DNA of 64,000 nt, taken from assembly GCA_017619295.1 (NCBI GenBank), contig JAFZSQ010000033.1, forward strand, positions 1 through 64,000, given 5' to 3'. A program made the position numbers and the translations under genes. This document shows, piece by piece, positions 34,119 to 42,684 of the stretch (the stretch's first letter is position 1; the number at the start of each line of letters is the position of its first letter). The notes under the pieces were generated by a model. It did not search any database. It saw only the letters and a program-made list of their open reading frames with translations, and had not been told where the DNA came from. The DNA is from Lachnospiraceae bacterium. Its GTDB lineage: Bacteria > Bacillota > Clostridia > Lachnospirales > Lachnospiraceae.

Positions 34119-34835
34119 ATGTCTACACCACACAACGAGGCCGAGAAAGGTCAGATTGCCAAAACAGTTCTTATGCCGGGAGACCCCCTAAGAGCAAAGT
34201 ATGTTGCAGAGAACTTTTTGGAGAACCCCAAACTTGTTAATAAGGTAAGAAATGCTTTCGCATATACCGGAACTTATAAAGGCAAAGAAGTTTCAGTTAT
34301 GGCCAGCGGAATGGGAATGCCCTCCATCGGCATTTACTCATACGAGCTCTACCACTTCTATGATGTGGAGAATATCATAAGAATCGGTTCCGCAGGCGGA
34401 TATGACAATTCACTTCACGTATATGACACGGTTTTAGCGGATTCTGCTTTTTCAAACTCATCATACGCTCTTATCCAGGGCGGCGATGCTTCGGATGTTC
34501 AGTATCCCAGCGAGAAGCTGAACGAAACCATCAAAGAATCTGCAAAGGATTTGGGCATCAAGCTTACAGTGGGAAGAATCCACTCTGCTGACGTTTTCTA
34601 CTATGAGCCCGATCAACCGGATTACACTCACTTCAGAGATGACTGCAACTGTATCGCAGTTGAAATGGAAAGCTTCGCGCTCTTCCATAACGCAAGAATG
34701 GCTGACAAGAACGCAGCCTGCCTTCTCACCATCTCAGATACACTGGGAACCCACGAGGACACCACTCCCGAGGAGCGTGAGAAGCACTTCAACGACATGA
34801 TTAAGGTAGCTCTTGAAACAGCACTCAGATCATAA
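34119..34835 (+). CDS. deoD: Purine-nucleoside phosphorylase DeoD
   Basis: A 238-residue hexameric-type purine nucleoside phosphorylase, which releases the base and ribose-1-phosphate from nucleosides. It shows VLMPGDPLRAKYVAENF, NAFAYTGTYKGKEVSVMASGMGMPS, IRIGSAGG, the active-site EMESFALFH and the catalytic Asp in LTISDTLGTHE. Length fits DeoD exactly. The ATG follows AGGAGG. It complements apt and purC in purine metabolism, but those are elsewhere in the window. Confidence 0.98.
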   Translation: MSTPHNEAEKGQIAKTVLMPGDPLRAKYVAENFLENPKLVNKVRNAFAYTGTYKGKEVSVMASGMGMPSIGIYSYELYHFYDVENIIRIGSAGGYDNSLHVYDTVLADSAFSNSSYALIQGGDASDVQYPSEKLNETIKESAKDLGIKLTVGRIHSADVFYYEPDQPDYTHFRDDCNCIAVEMESFALFHNARMADKNAACLLTISDTLGTHEDTTPEEREKHFNDMIKVALETALRS

Positions 34836-34849
34836 AATTGGATAAAAAG

Positions 34850-34881
34850 GATGGTTGACGGGTCGTCGGCCATCTTTTTTT
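34850..34881 (+). terminator. Intrinsic terminator after deoD
   Basis: An 11-bp stem (GATGGTTGACG with CGTCGGCCATC, two G-U pairs) and GGT loop is followed by a run of seven T on the plus strand, 15 bases after the deoD stop. Confidence 0.9.
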
Positions 34882-34895
34882 GTGCACTTTTTTCC

Positions 34896-34923
34896 TTGAC
34901 TTTTGGGGAAAAATCTATATATT
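34896..34923 (+). promoter_or_regulatory. Promoter of the feo operon
   Basis: TTGACT (34896-34901) and TATATT (34918-34923) are separated by 16 bases. The first of three operator-like sites begins at the -10 and covers the predicted start, as expected for a metal-dependent repressor. Confidence 0.7.
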
Positions 34924-34979
34924 AGTTAGTGGAGGCTAACTGATTTTACTTTTTGCTAACCAAATTTAGTTTCAGCTAA
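34921..34979 (+). promoter_or_regulatory. Three phased TTAG-N6-CTAA sites before feoA, probable iron-responsive operator
   Basis: Three copies of a short dyad occur at exactly 20-base steps: TTAG-N6-CTAA at 34926-34939, TTAC-N6-CTAA at 34946-34959 and TTAG-N6-CTAA at 34966-34979. The first extends to 9-bp arms (ATTAGTTAG/CTAACTGAT, one mismatch). The half-site resembles DtxR/IdeR-family iron boxes, and the position over the transcription start suits repression by iron-loaded regulator. The regulator gene is not in this window. Geometry is directly seen; the regulator is inference. Confidence 0.72.
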
Positions 34980-35029
34980 CCCTCAAAAGCAAACAAACAA
35001 GCAAATCTTAATTAAGGAAAGGTGACTAT

Positions 35030-35245
35030 ATGATGACATTAAATGAAGCCGAATTAGGCAAGGAATATACCATCACTGATGTCGATACCATGGGTGATGA
35101 CGAAATCGAGAGCTTTCTCTTCTCTCTCGGATGCTACAGCGGCGAGAAGATTACCGTCGTTGACAAGAAGAAGAATCTTGTGGTTTCCATCAAGGACGCA
35201 AGATACAACATCGACCCCGAATTGGCCGGGGCAATATCAATTTAG
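35030..35245 (+). CDS. feoA: Ferrous iron transport protein FeoA
   Basis: A 71-residue SH3-like FeoA. It has the typical start MTLNEAELGKEYTITDV, a GC(Y)SGEKITVV turn and the end ARYNIDPELAGAISI. FeoA is cytoplasmic and helps FeoB. Two ATG codons are adjacent (35030, 35033) behind AAGGAAAGG. It is first in a three-gene operon, with a hairpin (GCAGGGA and complement, 35256-35279) before feoB. Confidence 0.96.
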   Translation: MMTLNEAELGKEYTITDVDTMGDDEIESFLFSLGCYSGEKITVVDKKKNLVVSIKDARYNIDPELAGAISI

Positions 35246-35315
35246 TATGTAAGGAGCAGGGATTGTTTTTTGTCCCTGCCTTCTGCATATAGAGCACATA
35301 TTAGGAGGAAAGAAA

Positions 35316-37307
35316 ATGAGAATTGCTTTAACGGGTAACCCGAACAGTGGTAAAACCACAATGTACAATGCGCTTACCGGAAGAAGCGAAAAAATAGGTA
35401 ACTGGGCTGGCGTTACCGTAGACAAGAAAGAGTTCGCCGTCAAGAAAGCCTATAATGAAACAGGCAAGGAAATCATCGCGGTGGATTTACCCGGTGCATA
35501 TTCCATGTCTCCTTTTACTTCAGAAGAAAGTATCACAAGCAGCTATGTTAAGAACGAGCATCCCGATGCCATCATTAACATCGTTGATGAAACAAACTTA
35601 AGCAGAAGCTTATTCTTCACAACCCAGCTTCTTGAGCTTGGTATTCCTGTAGTTGTTGCATTAAACAAGCACGACATTACAGAGAAGAAGGGAAACAAGG
35701 TTGATGCTAAGGCCCTCTCAGAGAAACTGGGATGTCCTGTAATCGATACCGTTTCCACATCAGAAACCGGAATCAAGGACGCTGTTGCAGCCGCAGCCGC
35801 ACTTGAAGGCAAAGGCCAAAAGGCTCCTTACATCCAGGGTGATATAGATCTCACCAATAAGGAAGCGGTTGAAGCTGCAGACAGAAAGCGTTTTGAATTT
35901 GTAAATAATATTGTTAAAGAAGTCGAAGTTCGTAAGACATTCACCAAAGACGTAACCATCGGCGACAAGATTGATAAGATTGTTACACATCCTGTTCTTG
36001 GTCTTATTATCTTCGCTGCTATCATGTTCGTAGTTTTCTATGTATCACAGACCACTGTAGGTACATGGATTGCAGATATTATTGTAGGCTGGATTGAAAC
36101 CTTCCAGGAATGGGTAGGTGAGATGATGGCTGATGCCAATCCTCTTCTCTACGCCCTCCTTGTTGATGGTATCATCGGCGGTGTAGGTGCCGTTGTAGGT
36201 TTCCTTCCCCTTGTTATGGTAATGTACTTCCTGATTGCCCTCTTGGAGGATTGCGGTTACATGGCTCGTGCCACTGTTGTACTTGACCCCATCTTCAAGC
36301 GTGTAGGTCTCTCAGGTAAGTCAGTTATCCCCATGATCATCGGTACCGGTTGCGGTATCCCCGCTATCATGGCATGCCGTACCATCCGTAACGAAAGAGA
36401 GCGTCGTTCCACAGCAATGCTTGCAACATTCATGCCCTGTGGCGCAAAGCTCCCTGTTATTGCACTTTTCGCAGGCGCATTCTTCCCTGAGTCAACCTGG
36501 GTAAGCTTCGTTTGCTATATGCTTGGTATCGCACTTGTTCTTCTCGGTGCACTTTTGATTAAGTACGTTACGGCTGCTAAGTTCCGTAAGTCCTTCTTCA
36601 TCATCGAGCTTCCCGAGTACAAGGTACCCAGCCTTGGTTTTGCAGTTAAATCTATGTTAGAGCGTGGTAAAGCATATATCGTAAAAGCAGGTACAATCAT
36701 TCTCGTATGTAACACAGTTGTACAGATAATGCAGTCCTTTGACTTCGGATTCAATCCCGTTGAGGAAGGCATGGAGTCAACCTCAATCCTTGCAGGTATT
36801 GCAGGTCCCTTCTCCTACATCCTTATCCCCATCATCGGTATTGCATCATGGCAGCTTGCAGCAGCAGCTGTTACAGGCTTCATTGCAAAAGAGAACGTTG
36901 TAGGTACCATCGCAACATGTTTTGCCATCACAAACTTCATTGATACCGAAGAGCTTGAGCTCATCGGCGAAGGTAACGCAGTTGCAGCAGTTATGGGAAT
37001 CACAAAGATTGCAGCTTTGGCTTATCTTATGTTCAACCTTTACACACCTCCTTGCTTCGCAGCTCTCGGTGCCATGAACTCAGAGATGAAGTCACAGAAG
37101 TGGTTATGGGGTGCAATCGGTCTCCAGCTTGCTACAGGCTTCACAGTTGGTTACCTTGTATATCAGTTTGGTACCCTCTTCACCACAGGTTCCCTTGGAG
37201 CAGGCTTCGTAGGCGGACTTATTGCAATCGCAGTATTCGTTGCTATAATTGTATTGATAGCAAGAAAGAATCGTGCAGCAGTTGCAGCCGAGTACAAGCT
37301 CGACTAG
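35316..37307 (+). CDS. feoB: Ferrous iron transporter FeoB
   Basis: A 663-residue FeoB. The N-terminal G domain has GNPNSGKTTMYNAL (G1, about 7-15), the DLPGAYSMSPFTSEE G3 region and NKHD G4, followed by the GDI-like helical part. The membrane portion carries the two Gate domains, with the conserved GCGIPAIMACRTI and MPCGAKLPVIALFAG Cys-containing segments, and about eight or more spans. It imports Fe(II), which dominates under anaerobic conditions. It is controlled with feoA and the small Cys-rich protein that follows. The ATG is behind AGGAGG. Confidence 0.98.
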   Translation: MRIALTGNPNSGKTTMYNALTGRSEKIGNWAGVTVDKKEFAVKKAYNETGKEIIAVDLPGAYSMSPFTSEESITSSYVKNEHPDAIINIVDETNLSRSLFFTTQLLELGIPVVVALNKHDITEKKGNKVDAKALSEKLGCPVIDTVSTSETGIKDAVAAAAALEGKGQKAPYIQGDIDLTNKEAVEAADRKRFEFVNNIVKEVEVRKTFTKDVTIGDKIDKIVTHPVLGLIIFAAIMFVVFYVSQTTVGTWIADIIVGWIETFQEWVGEMMADANPLLYALLVDGIIGGVGAVVGFLPLVMVMYFLIALLEDCGYMARATVVLDPIFKRVGLSGKSVIPMIIGTGCGIPAIMACRTIRNERERRSTAMLATFMPCGAKLPVIALFAGAFFPESTWVSFVCYMLGIALVLLGALLIKYVTAAKFRKSFFIIELPEYKVPSLGFAVKSMLERGKAYIVKAGTIILVCNTVVQIMQSFDFGFNPVEEGMESTSILAGIAGPFSYILIPIIGIASWQLAAAAVTGFIAKENVVGTIATCFAITNFIDTEELELIGEGNAVAAVMGITKIAALAYLMFNLYTPPCFAALGAMNSEMKSQKWLWGAIGLQLATGFTVGYLVYQFGTLFTTGSLGAGFVGGLIAIAVFVAIIVLIARKNRAAVAAEYKLD

Positions 37308-37325
37308 TTTAGAAAAGGAATTATT

Positions 37326-37493
37326 ATGGGAAGTATTCTTGCAAACATTATCATAGTAGCCATAGTTGTTTTGGCTGTAGGTGGCGCAAGCTACTATATC
37401 CATAAAGAAAAGAAAAAGGGACGGCCTTGTATAGGCTGTCCCATGGCCGGCGATTGTGCCAAGGCCAAGGCAGGCATGGCTTGCCATAAATAA
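37326..37493 (+). CDS. FeoB-associated Cys-rich membrane protein
   Basis: A 55-residue protein: one N-terminal membrane span (about 4-24), a basic stretch KEKKKGRP, then a short Cys-rich tail with CIGCPMAGDC and a final Cys near the C-terminus. This matches the small FeoB-associated Cys-rich family that often follows feoB in Clostridia. Its role is uncertain; metal handling or stabilising FeoB has been proposed. The ATG follows AAAAGGA 19 bases after the feoB stop. It is short enough to be missed by length-based gene calling. Confidence 0.9.
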   Translation: MGSILANIIIVAIVVLAVGGASYYIHKEKKKGRPCIGCPMAGDCAKAKAGMACHK

Positions 37494-37533
37494 AAAGGTG
37501 CAGTTGGGGCCTGTCCCCAACTGCACCTTTTTT
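37492..37533 (+). terminator. Intrinsic terminator after the feo operon (GGGG-CCTGT-CCCC palindrome)
   Basis: A perfect 13-bp stem (GGTGCAGTTGGGG and complement, 37497-37527) with loop CCTGT is followed by six T on the plus strand. A-runs on the other side could let it also stop the convergent lacI transcript. A related palindrome occurs at 46323-46353. Confidence 0.93.
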
Positions 37534-38530
37534 ATTTCGTAGATTCTTTCAAAACCACTTCAAATCCCAGAAGCCTCTTTCTGGTTTCCGGTTCGTGCTT
37601 AATGCACTGAAGAAGTGTCTTACAGCTTTCCATGCCAAGTTCTCTCACATCAAAGTTAAGAGACGTAATGGCAGGTTCGTTGTATTCAAGAGTGGAGCTG
37701 TTATAGAAGGATGCCACCTTCATTTGGTCAGGCACCGAAATCTTCATAACCTTAAGGCGGTTAAGAACATATGCGCAGATTGCGTCGTCCATGCAGATGA
37801 TACAGTCTGCTTTATTTTTCACCAGCTTTTCAACCACGGCGTCAATATTTGCGCCGTACTCCACATCCGTATAAACCAGTTCCTTAATGGGCTCCACTCC
37901 TGCTTCCTTATGAGCGTCCACGAAGCCTTTAAGACGGTTACTGTTTACGATATAACCGAGAGAACTTCCGATAAGTGCAAGCCTCTTGTAGCCTTTACCA
38001 AGAAGAACTCCCGTAAGCTCCTTGCAGGCATTGACATGATCGTTATCCACCTGGATAACCTCATCATTCCTGGAGGAACCGATTGTAACAAACGGAATCT
38101 TCTTTTCGGTAAGAAACTTCTCTGCCAGGTCGTTCTCGTATGTACGACCTATAATCACACCGTCCACCTTGTTGTTGGTAATAAGGCGTTCAAGCTGCGA
38201 AATATCGTTCTCTCTAACCATGGTGATTACCACATCGTAATCACGCTCTGCCGCATACGTACAAATTCCCCATAAACAGTTCTGAAAAAAGGGAAGGTCC
38301 ACAAGGCCGTAATCCCCGGGAACAGCGAAGCCAATGTTGTAAGTCCTGTTCTTGGCCAAGCCCCTCGCGATGGCATTCGGCTTATATCCTGCCTTCTCGA
38401 TGTAGGCCATAACCTTTGCTCTGGTCTCTTCGCTGATTCTTCCTTTTCCCGAAATCGCCCTGGAAACCGTCGTCTTCGATATTTTCAGTTCTTCGGCAAT
38501 ATCGTCAATAGTTTGCTTTTTCTCTTTCAT
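37532..38530 (-). CDS. LacI-family transcriptional regulator
   Basis: A 332-residue LacI/GalR regulator. The N-terminal helix-turn-helix is IDDIAEELKISKTTVSRAIS with the hinge helix region YKPNAIARGLA, and the rest is the periplasmic-binding-protein-like effector domain starting NIGFAVPGD. It is the last gene of the maltodextrin operon, 29 bases after the alpha-glucosidase, and is the natural candidate to control that operon through the LacI-type dyads at 46102-46277. The effector is probably maltose or a related sugar. The ribosome-binding site is weak. Confidence 0.94.
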   Translation of the reverse strand: MKEKKQTIDDIAEELKISKTTVSRAISGKGRISEETRAKVMAYIEKAGYKPNAIARGLAKNRTYNIGFAVPGDYGLVDLPFFQNCLWGICTYAAERDYDVVITMVRENDISQLERLITNNKVDGVIIGRTYENDLAEKFLTEKKIPFVTIGSSRNDEVIQVDNDHVNACKELTGVLLGKGYKRLALIGSSLGYIVNSNRLKGFVDAHKEAGVEPIKELVYTDVEYGANIDAVVEKLVKNKADCIICMDDAICAYVLNRLKVMKISVPDQMKVASFYNSSTLEYNEPAITSLNFDVRELGMESCKTLLQCIKHEPETRKRLLGFEVVLKESTK

Positions 38531-38559
38531 TTCCGTAATAACCCCTGCACTGCCAATGC

Positions 38560-40113
38560 TTACGAAATAACAAATACCCCAAAGCTTACGGGTCCCATTT
38601 CAATGACACCCTTATCTGTTTTCACATCTCCGATGGAATATTTTTTCTCTGGCAGACTACTTATCTTAACATCAGAAGAATCCACCTTGCAAGCCTTTTC
38701 TGAAGGATTTACGACAATTAAAAGATCACCTCTCTTAAAGGCAAATTCTCTTCTGCCGGGCTGTCTTAAAACGAAGTCCAGATTGCCATTGTCAAGAAGG
38801 GCCTCATTAGACTTTCTGAGGGCAATCACCTCTTTAACGGTATTGTATAGGCTTCCTTCCTTAGCCATCTGTTCCTTGGCGTTTTTGCCCTTTAAATCGG
38901 CATCTATGGGCAGATAGAAGGAATCCTTATTCGCTGTGGAAAAACCTGCTCCCTCTGAATCATCCCACTGCATGGGAGTTCTGGAGCCTGTTCTCGTATA
39001 GCCGCCCTCTTTGCTGGGAAGCTCTTTCATGTAGCGCATTCCGATTTCATCACCATAGTAGATGAAGGGCGCTCCCGGCATTGTAAGAAGGAAGGCAAAA
39101 GCGATTTTCCTCTCATCTTCGTCAAGATAGTAGGATACTCTGTCTGTATCATGATTTCCTGTGATAAGGCAGTATCTTCCGCTTTCTCTCGTATCTTCAT
39201 ACTGAGGAAGATAATCGTTTAAAAAGTCGTTAATATCTCTCTTTGAATCCTTCTTAAAGATTGGTGAAGGTTTCTCTGAGCCCGTATCTCTCAAGAGCAG
39301 ATCATATCCGTTTCCTGTCCAGTTAAGCATGAAGTCCATGTCAAAACCTGCAGGAAGAGACTGTCTGGGCCTGTTCCACTCAGAAACAAGGCGAGCCTCA
39401 GGATACTCTTTTTTAACCTCTGCAATGATTCTCTTCCACACCTTACAGGTAGCGGATTTGTCATCATCATCAAACTTAACAAGAGAGTCTGCCATATCTA
39501 CTCTGAAGCCGTCAGCTCCCATAGAAAGCCAGAACTTCATTACATCGCACATGGCATCAGCTGTGGCAATAGCTTCAGGTGAGTCAACACTGCTCTGCCA
39601 CTTTTCGGTCTTATTGAGGAATCCGTAGTTAAGGGCAGGCTGTGAAGCAAAGAAGTTTACCACATAAATACCGTTTCTGTCGGCCATTCCGGCAATACCC
39701 CTTAAGTTTCTTGCCTCGCCATACCAGAAGTCGGTCCAGATGTAGCGGTCCTTGAACTCTCCGGGCTCTGCCTTTTTAGAATCCTTAAACCACTCATGCT
39801 CATCCGATGTATGTCCCGGAACCAGATCAAGAAGAATCTTGATTCCTCTCTTGTGAGCTTCCTCAAAAAGTCTCTTAAGGTCATCGTTGGTGCCGTATCT
39901 TTCGGCAACCAACTTGTAATTTCTCACATCGTATCCCGCATCCTTAAAGGGCGAGTCAAAACAGGGATTCATCCAGATTCCGTTGCATCCCAGTTCTTTG
40001 ATGTAGTCAAGTTTTTCAATTATTCCGTTGAAATCCCCGATGCCGTCGCCGTTACTATCCTTAAACGACTGGGGGTATATCTCGTAAAAACAAGCGTCTT
40101 TTAACCAATCCAT
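38560..40113 (-). CDS. Cytoplasmic GH13 alpha-glucosidase
   Basis: A 517-residue GH13 enzyme without signal peptide, starting MDWLKDACFYEIYPQSFKDS. Catalytic residues are the nucleophile Asp206 (DGFRVDMADS), the acid/base Glu245 (LVSEWNRP) and Asp322 (ITGNHDTDR). The overall layout matches oligo-1,6-glucosidase and maltodextrin glucosidase types. It lies 10 bases downstream of the secreted amylase gene. It should degrade imported malto-oligosaccharides or isomalto-oligosaccharides to glucose. Bond specificity cannot be set from sequence reading alone. Confidence 0.93.
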   Translation of the reverse strand: MDWLKDACFYEIYPQSFKDSNGDGIGDFNGIIEKLDYIKELGCNGIWMNPCFDSPFKDAGYDVRNYKLVAERYGTNDDLKRLFEEAHKRGIKILLDLVPGHTSDEHEWFKDSKKAEPGEFKDRYIWTDFWYGEARNLRGIAGMADRNGIYVVNFFASQPALNYGFLNKTEKWQSSVDSPEAIATADAMCDVMKFWLSMGADGFRVDMADSLVKFDDDDKSATCKVWKRIIAEVKKEYPEARLVSEWNRPRQSLPAGFDMDFMLNWTGNGYDLLLRDTGSEKPSPIFKKDSKRDINDFLNDYLPQYEDTRESGRYCLITGNHDTDRVSYYLDEDERKIAFAFLLTMPGAPFIYYGDEIGMRYMKELPSKEGGYTRTGSRTPMQWDDSEGAGFSTANKDSFYLPIDADLKGKNAKEQMAKEGSLYNTVKEVIALRKSNEALLDNGNLDFVLRQPGRREFAFKRGDLLIVVNPSEKACKVDSSDVKISSLPEKKYSIGDVKTDKGVIEMGPVSFGVFVIS

Positions 40114-40123
40114 GTTGTCATCC

Positions 40124-41824
40124 TTACTTTAAAATACAAATTGAACGCTCAGGCATTTTAAGAACGCCACCCGTAAACTCAATGTCATCTCCGTGAAGAG
40201 TCAAAGAATAGACAACTTCAAGGCCTCCCAATGAGCTTATGTCAAAATCAGCGGGTTTCTTCCCTGAGTTAACGGCGATATAAATCTTACTGCCTTCGTA
40301 CTCCTTAGACATAATTGCCTGCATACCGCTTGAGGGAGGAAGTACCTCCTCGTGTCCTCTCGCTATCTCAGGGAAAGTGTTACGCATATAAAGGGCTCTC
40401 TTATAGTAGGTGAGAATGGAGTCGGGATCGCACTCCTGCTCCAAAGCTCCGGGGAAGCTTTGCTCGATGCCCTTATCCGCATCCTTGGGATCCTTGGGAG
40501 TTCCCTCTTTATCCGTAGCAGACCAGTTCATAGCAAGTCTCTTGTTCTCATCCTTGCTGCCCTTTGACTTCATACCCACTTCCTCACCGTAGTAGATGAA
40601 GGGGTTTCCTGACATGATTGAAAGGAGTCCTCCTGCAAACTTCATGGCGTCGGGATCCGACTGGAAGATATTGCAGGGTCTGCCCTGGTCATGGTTTGTG
40701 ATAAAAGGTGCGTCTATAAAATCCGGGTTTCCTGCGCCATAGTCGTCCTGATAGCCAACCATTACGCTCATAAACTTATCCGCAGGCATATTGCCCATAA
40801 CGGTGCTTACGATGCTCCCTTCCGTCTGTGAGGCGGGGAAGTTAAAGAAACTGGGAGTTTTTGAAAGTTCATAATAACTTGCTATGGTTCCCTTGGAATC
40901 CCAAACTTCGCTAACCATGTAGAAGTCGGGGTTTTTACCTTTACAGTATTCGTAAAGCCAGGAGAGAACCTCGCAGTTATACTCGGAATCACCCTCCTCA
41001 AAGTGAAGGGGCGCATCCATTCTGAAGCCGTCAACTCCGGCATCAATCCAAAGGTCTGCGGTGTCCATCAATTCCTGTCTTAATGCCTCGTTTGAAAGGT
41101 TAAGATCAGGCATCTCCGACCAGAACTGTCCCTCGTAGAAATAGTCCGAACCGCTTACCTTGTACCAGGTGGAATTAACCTTCTCTTTGGAAAAATGATA
41201 GTATCCCACATAAGGACATACCGTCTCATCAGGCGCATCATTTTCGCCAAGAGTCTTAAGGTAATCACAAGCCTGTTTAAACCAGGTGTGCTTAGAGCTT
41301 GAGTGGTTGATAACGAAGTCAATGATGACTCTTATGCCCTTCTCGTGGGCGGTCTTTGTAAGATTCTTAAAATCATCCAAAGTGCCGTACTCAGGGTCAA
41401 CCTCTTTATAGTTGATTACGTCGTACTTATGGTATGTGGGCGAAGGCATAATGGGCATGAGCCATATGCCGTTACATCCAAGATCAGCAACGTAGTCAAG
41501 CTTCTCGGTGACACCCTTTAAGTCTCCCACTCCGTCTCCGTCGGTATCATAGAATGAATGAACGAAGATTTCGTAGTAGTTTCTGTAATTGTCATCAACT
41601 GCATTTGCTATTCCGCCAAAACTTATGGGTTCAGAGGAGATTTCTTCGGTTTTTGCCTCAGTGTCATCGACAATCACCGTTTCCGTAATCTCGCCTTCTG
41701 CTTCAGGTGCAGAACCCGCATTTTTGGCGCACGCACACCCAGGCAGGACTCCGAGGAGCCCTGTCAGCATGCATATGCATAAAAGAAATGGCGTTGTTTT
41801 CTTCTTGAAAAATGTACGAATCAT
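40124..41824 (-). CDS. Extracellular lipoprotein alpha-amylase, GH13
   Basis: A 566-residue GH13 enzyme with a lipoprotein signal (PFLLCICMLTGLLGVLPGC, Cys30) and a Glu/Thr-rich linker to about residue 68. The catalytic barrel follows with Asp270 (DGFRMDAPLHF), Glu306 (YMVSEVWDS) and Asp379 (FITNHDQGR). It would be anchored on the outer face of the membrane and produce oligosaccharides for the binding protein and MalFG of the same operon. Its ATG overlaps the malG stop by ATGA. Its sequence is related to, but not the same as, the cytoplasmic glucosidase just downstream. Confidence 0.94.
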   Translation of the reverse strand: MIRTFFKKKTTPFLLCICMLTGLLGVLPGCACAKNAGSAPEAEGEITETVIVDDTEAKTEEISSEPISFGGIANAVDDNYRNYYEIFVHSFYDTDGDGVGDLKGVTEKLDYVADLGCNGIWLMPIMPSPTYHKYDVINYKEVDPEYGTLDDFKNLTKTAHEKGIRVIIDFVINHSSSKHTWFKQACDYLKTLGENDAPDETVCPYVGYYHFSKEKVNSTWYKVSGSDYFYEGQFWSEMPDLNLSNEALRQELMDTADLWIDAGVDGFRMDAPLHFEEGDSEYNCEVLSWLYEYCKGKNPDFYMVSEVWDSKGTIASYYELSKTPSFFNFPASQTEGSIVSTVMGNMPADKFMSVMVGYQDDYGAGNPDFIDAPFITNHDQGRPCNIFQSDPDAMKFAGGLLSIMSGNPFIYYGEEVGMKSKGSKDENKRLAMNWSATDKEGTPKDPKDADKGIEQSFPGALEQECDPDSILTYYKRALYMRNTFPEIARGHEEVLPPSSGMQAIMSKEYEGSKIYIAVNSGKKPADFDISSLGGLEVVYSLTLHGDDIEFTGGVLKMPERSICILK

Positions 41825-42684
41825 CCCTTTACAGCACCACCCGTTACGCCTTCTACGTAGTATTTCTGAAGGAACATAAACAGCAAGGTTACGGGGATTG
41901 CAACGATAACACCGCCTGCGCAGAACATTGTGTAACGGCTGTTAATCTGGTCCTTTGTAAGCCATGACCACAGACCTACCGCAACGTTCATACCCTTTGA
42001 TGTACCGAAGGCAACGAATTTCGCAAACATGAAATCGCCCCAGGGTGCCATAAATGCCGTAAGAACAGTATAGATAACGATGGGTTTTGCCAGAGGCATG
42101 ATAATCTTGAAGAATACCTGCATTCTGTTGGCGCCATCGATTCTGGCTGATTCGTCAAGGGATGTCGAAATGGTATCGAAGAATCCCTTTGCGATGTAAT
42201 ATCCCATACCTGAGGAAGCGCAGTATACAAGGATAAGTCCGGGAACTGCGTTCTCCTGCGTAAGACCCATATCTTTAAGGAGTCTGTAGAGGATAATCAT
42301 AGCCAAGATTCCGGGGAAGAGGCCAAGGATAAGCATGAACTTCATCAAAGGCTTTCTCATTTTGAAGCGGAATCTTGAAAGTGTGTAACTCATGGAAAGA
42401 ACCATGAGAGGATTAACGATTGCGCACACAACGGCAATGATTAATGTGTTCATGTACCATGTTGTGAAATCTGAATCAAATAATGCTCTGTAGTTATCAA
42501 GGCCCCACTCTTTGGGCATTACATATCCGACCTGCCATGTGGACTCAACCCTGAAGGACTGAAGCACTATGCACACGAAAGGTGTAAGCCAGATAATGCT
42601 CATGATAATCAGCATAATATATACAAAAATATTTCCTATTCTCTCTTTGGCTTTCATGCCAAGCTTTCTGTCTTTACTCATCAT
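41821..42684 (-). CDS. Maltodextrin ABC transporter permease, MalG type
   Basis: A 287-residue inner permease with six membrane spans. The EAA loop that docks the ATPase is ARIDGANRMQVFFKIIMPLAKP. It is paired with the MalF-type permease, whose stop overlaps its start by ATGA. The two ATG codons at the start (42684, 42681) are equivalent. The downstream amylase also overlaps by ATGA, so translation is coupled along the operon. No ATPase gene is present; a shared ATPase encoded elsewhere is implied. Confidence 0.95.
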   Translation of the reverse strand: MMSKDRKLGMKAKERIGNIFVYIMLIIMSIIWLTPFVCIVLQSFRVESTWQVGYVMPKEWGLDNYRALFDSDFTTWYMNTLIIAVVCAIVNPLMVLSMSYTLSRFRFKMRKPLMKFMLILGLFPGILAMIILYRLLKDMGLTQENAVPGLILVYCASSGMGYYIAKGFFDTISTSLDESARIDGANRMQVFFKIIMPLAKPIVIYTVLTAFMAPWGDFMFAKFVAFGTSKGMNVAVGLWSWLTKDQINSRYTMFCAGGVIVAIPVTLLFMFLQKYYVEGVTGGAVKG

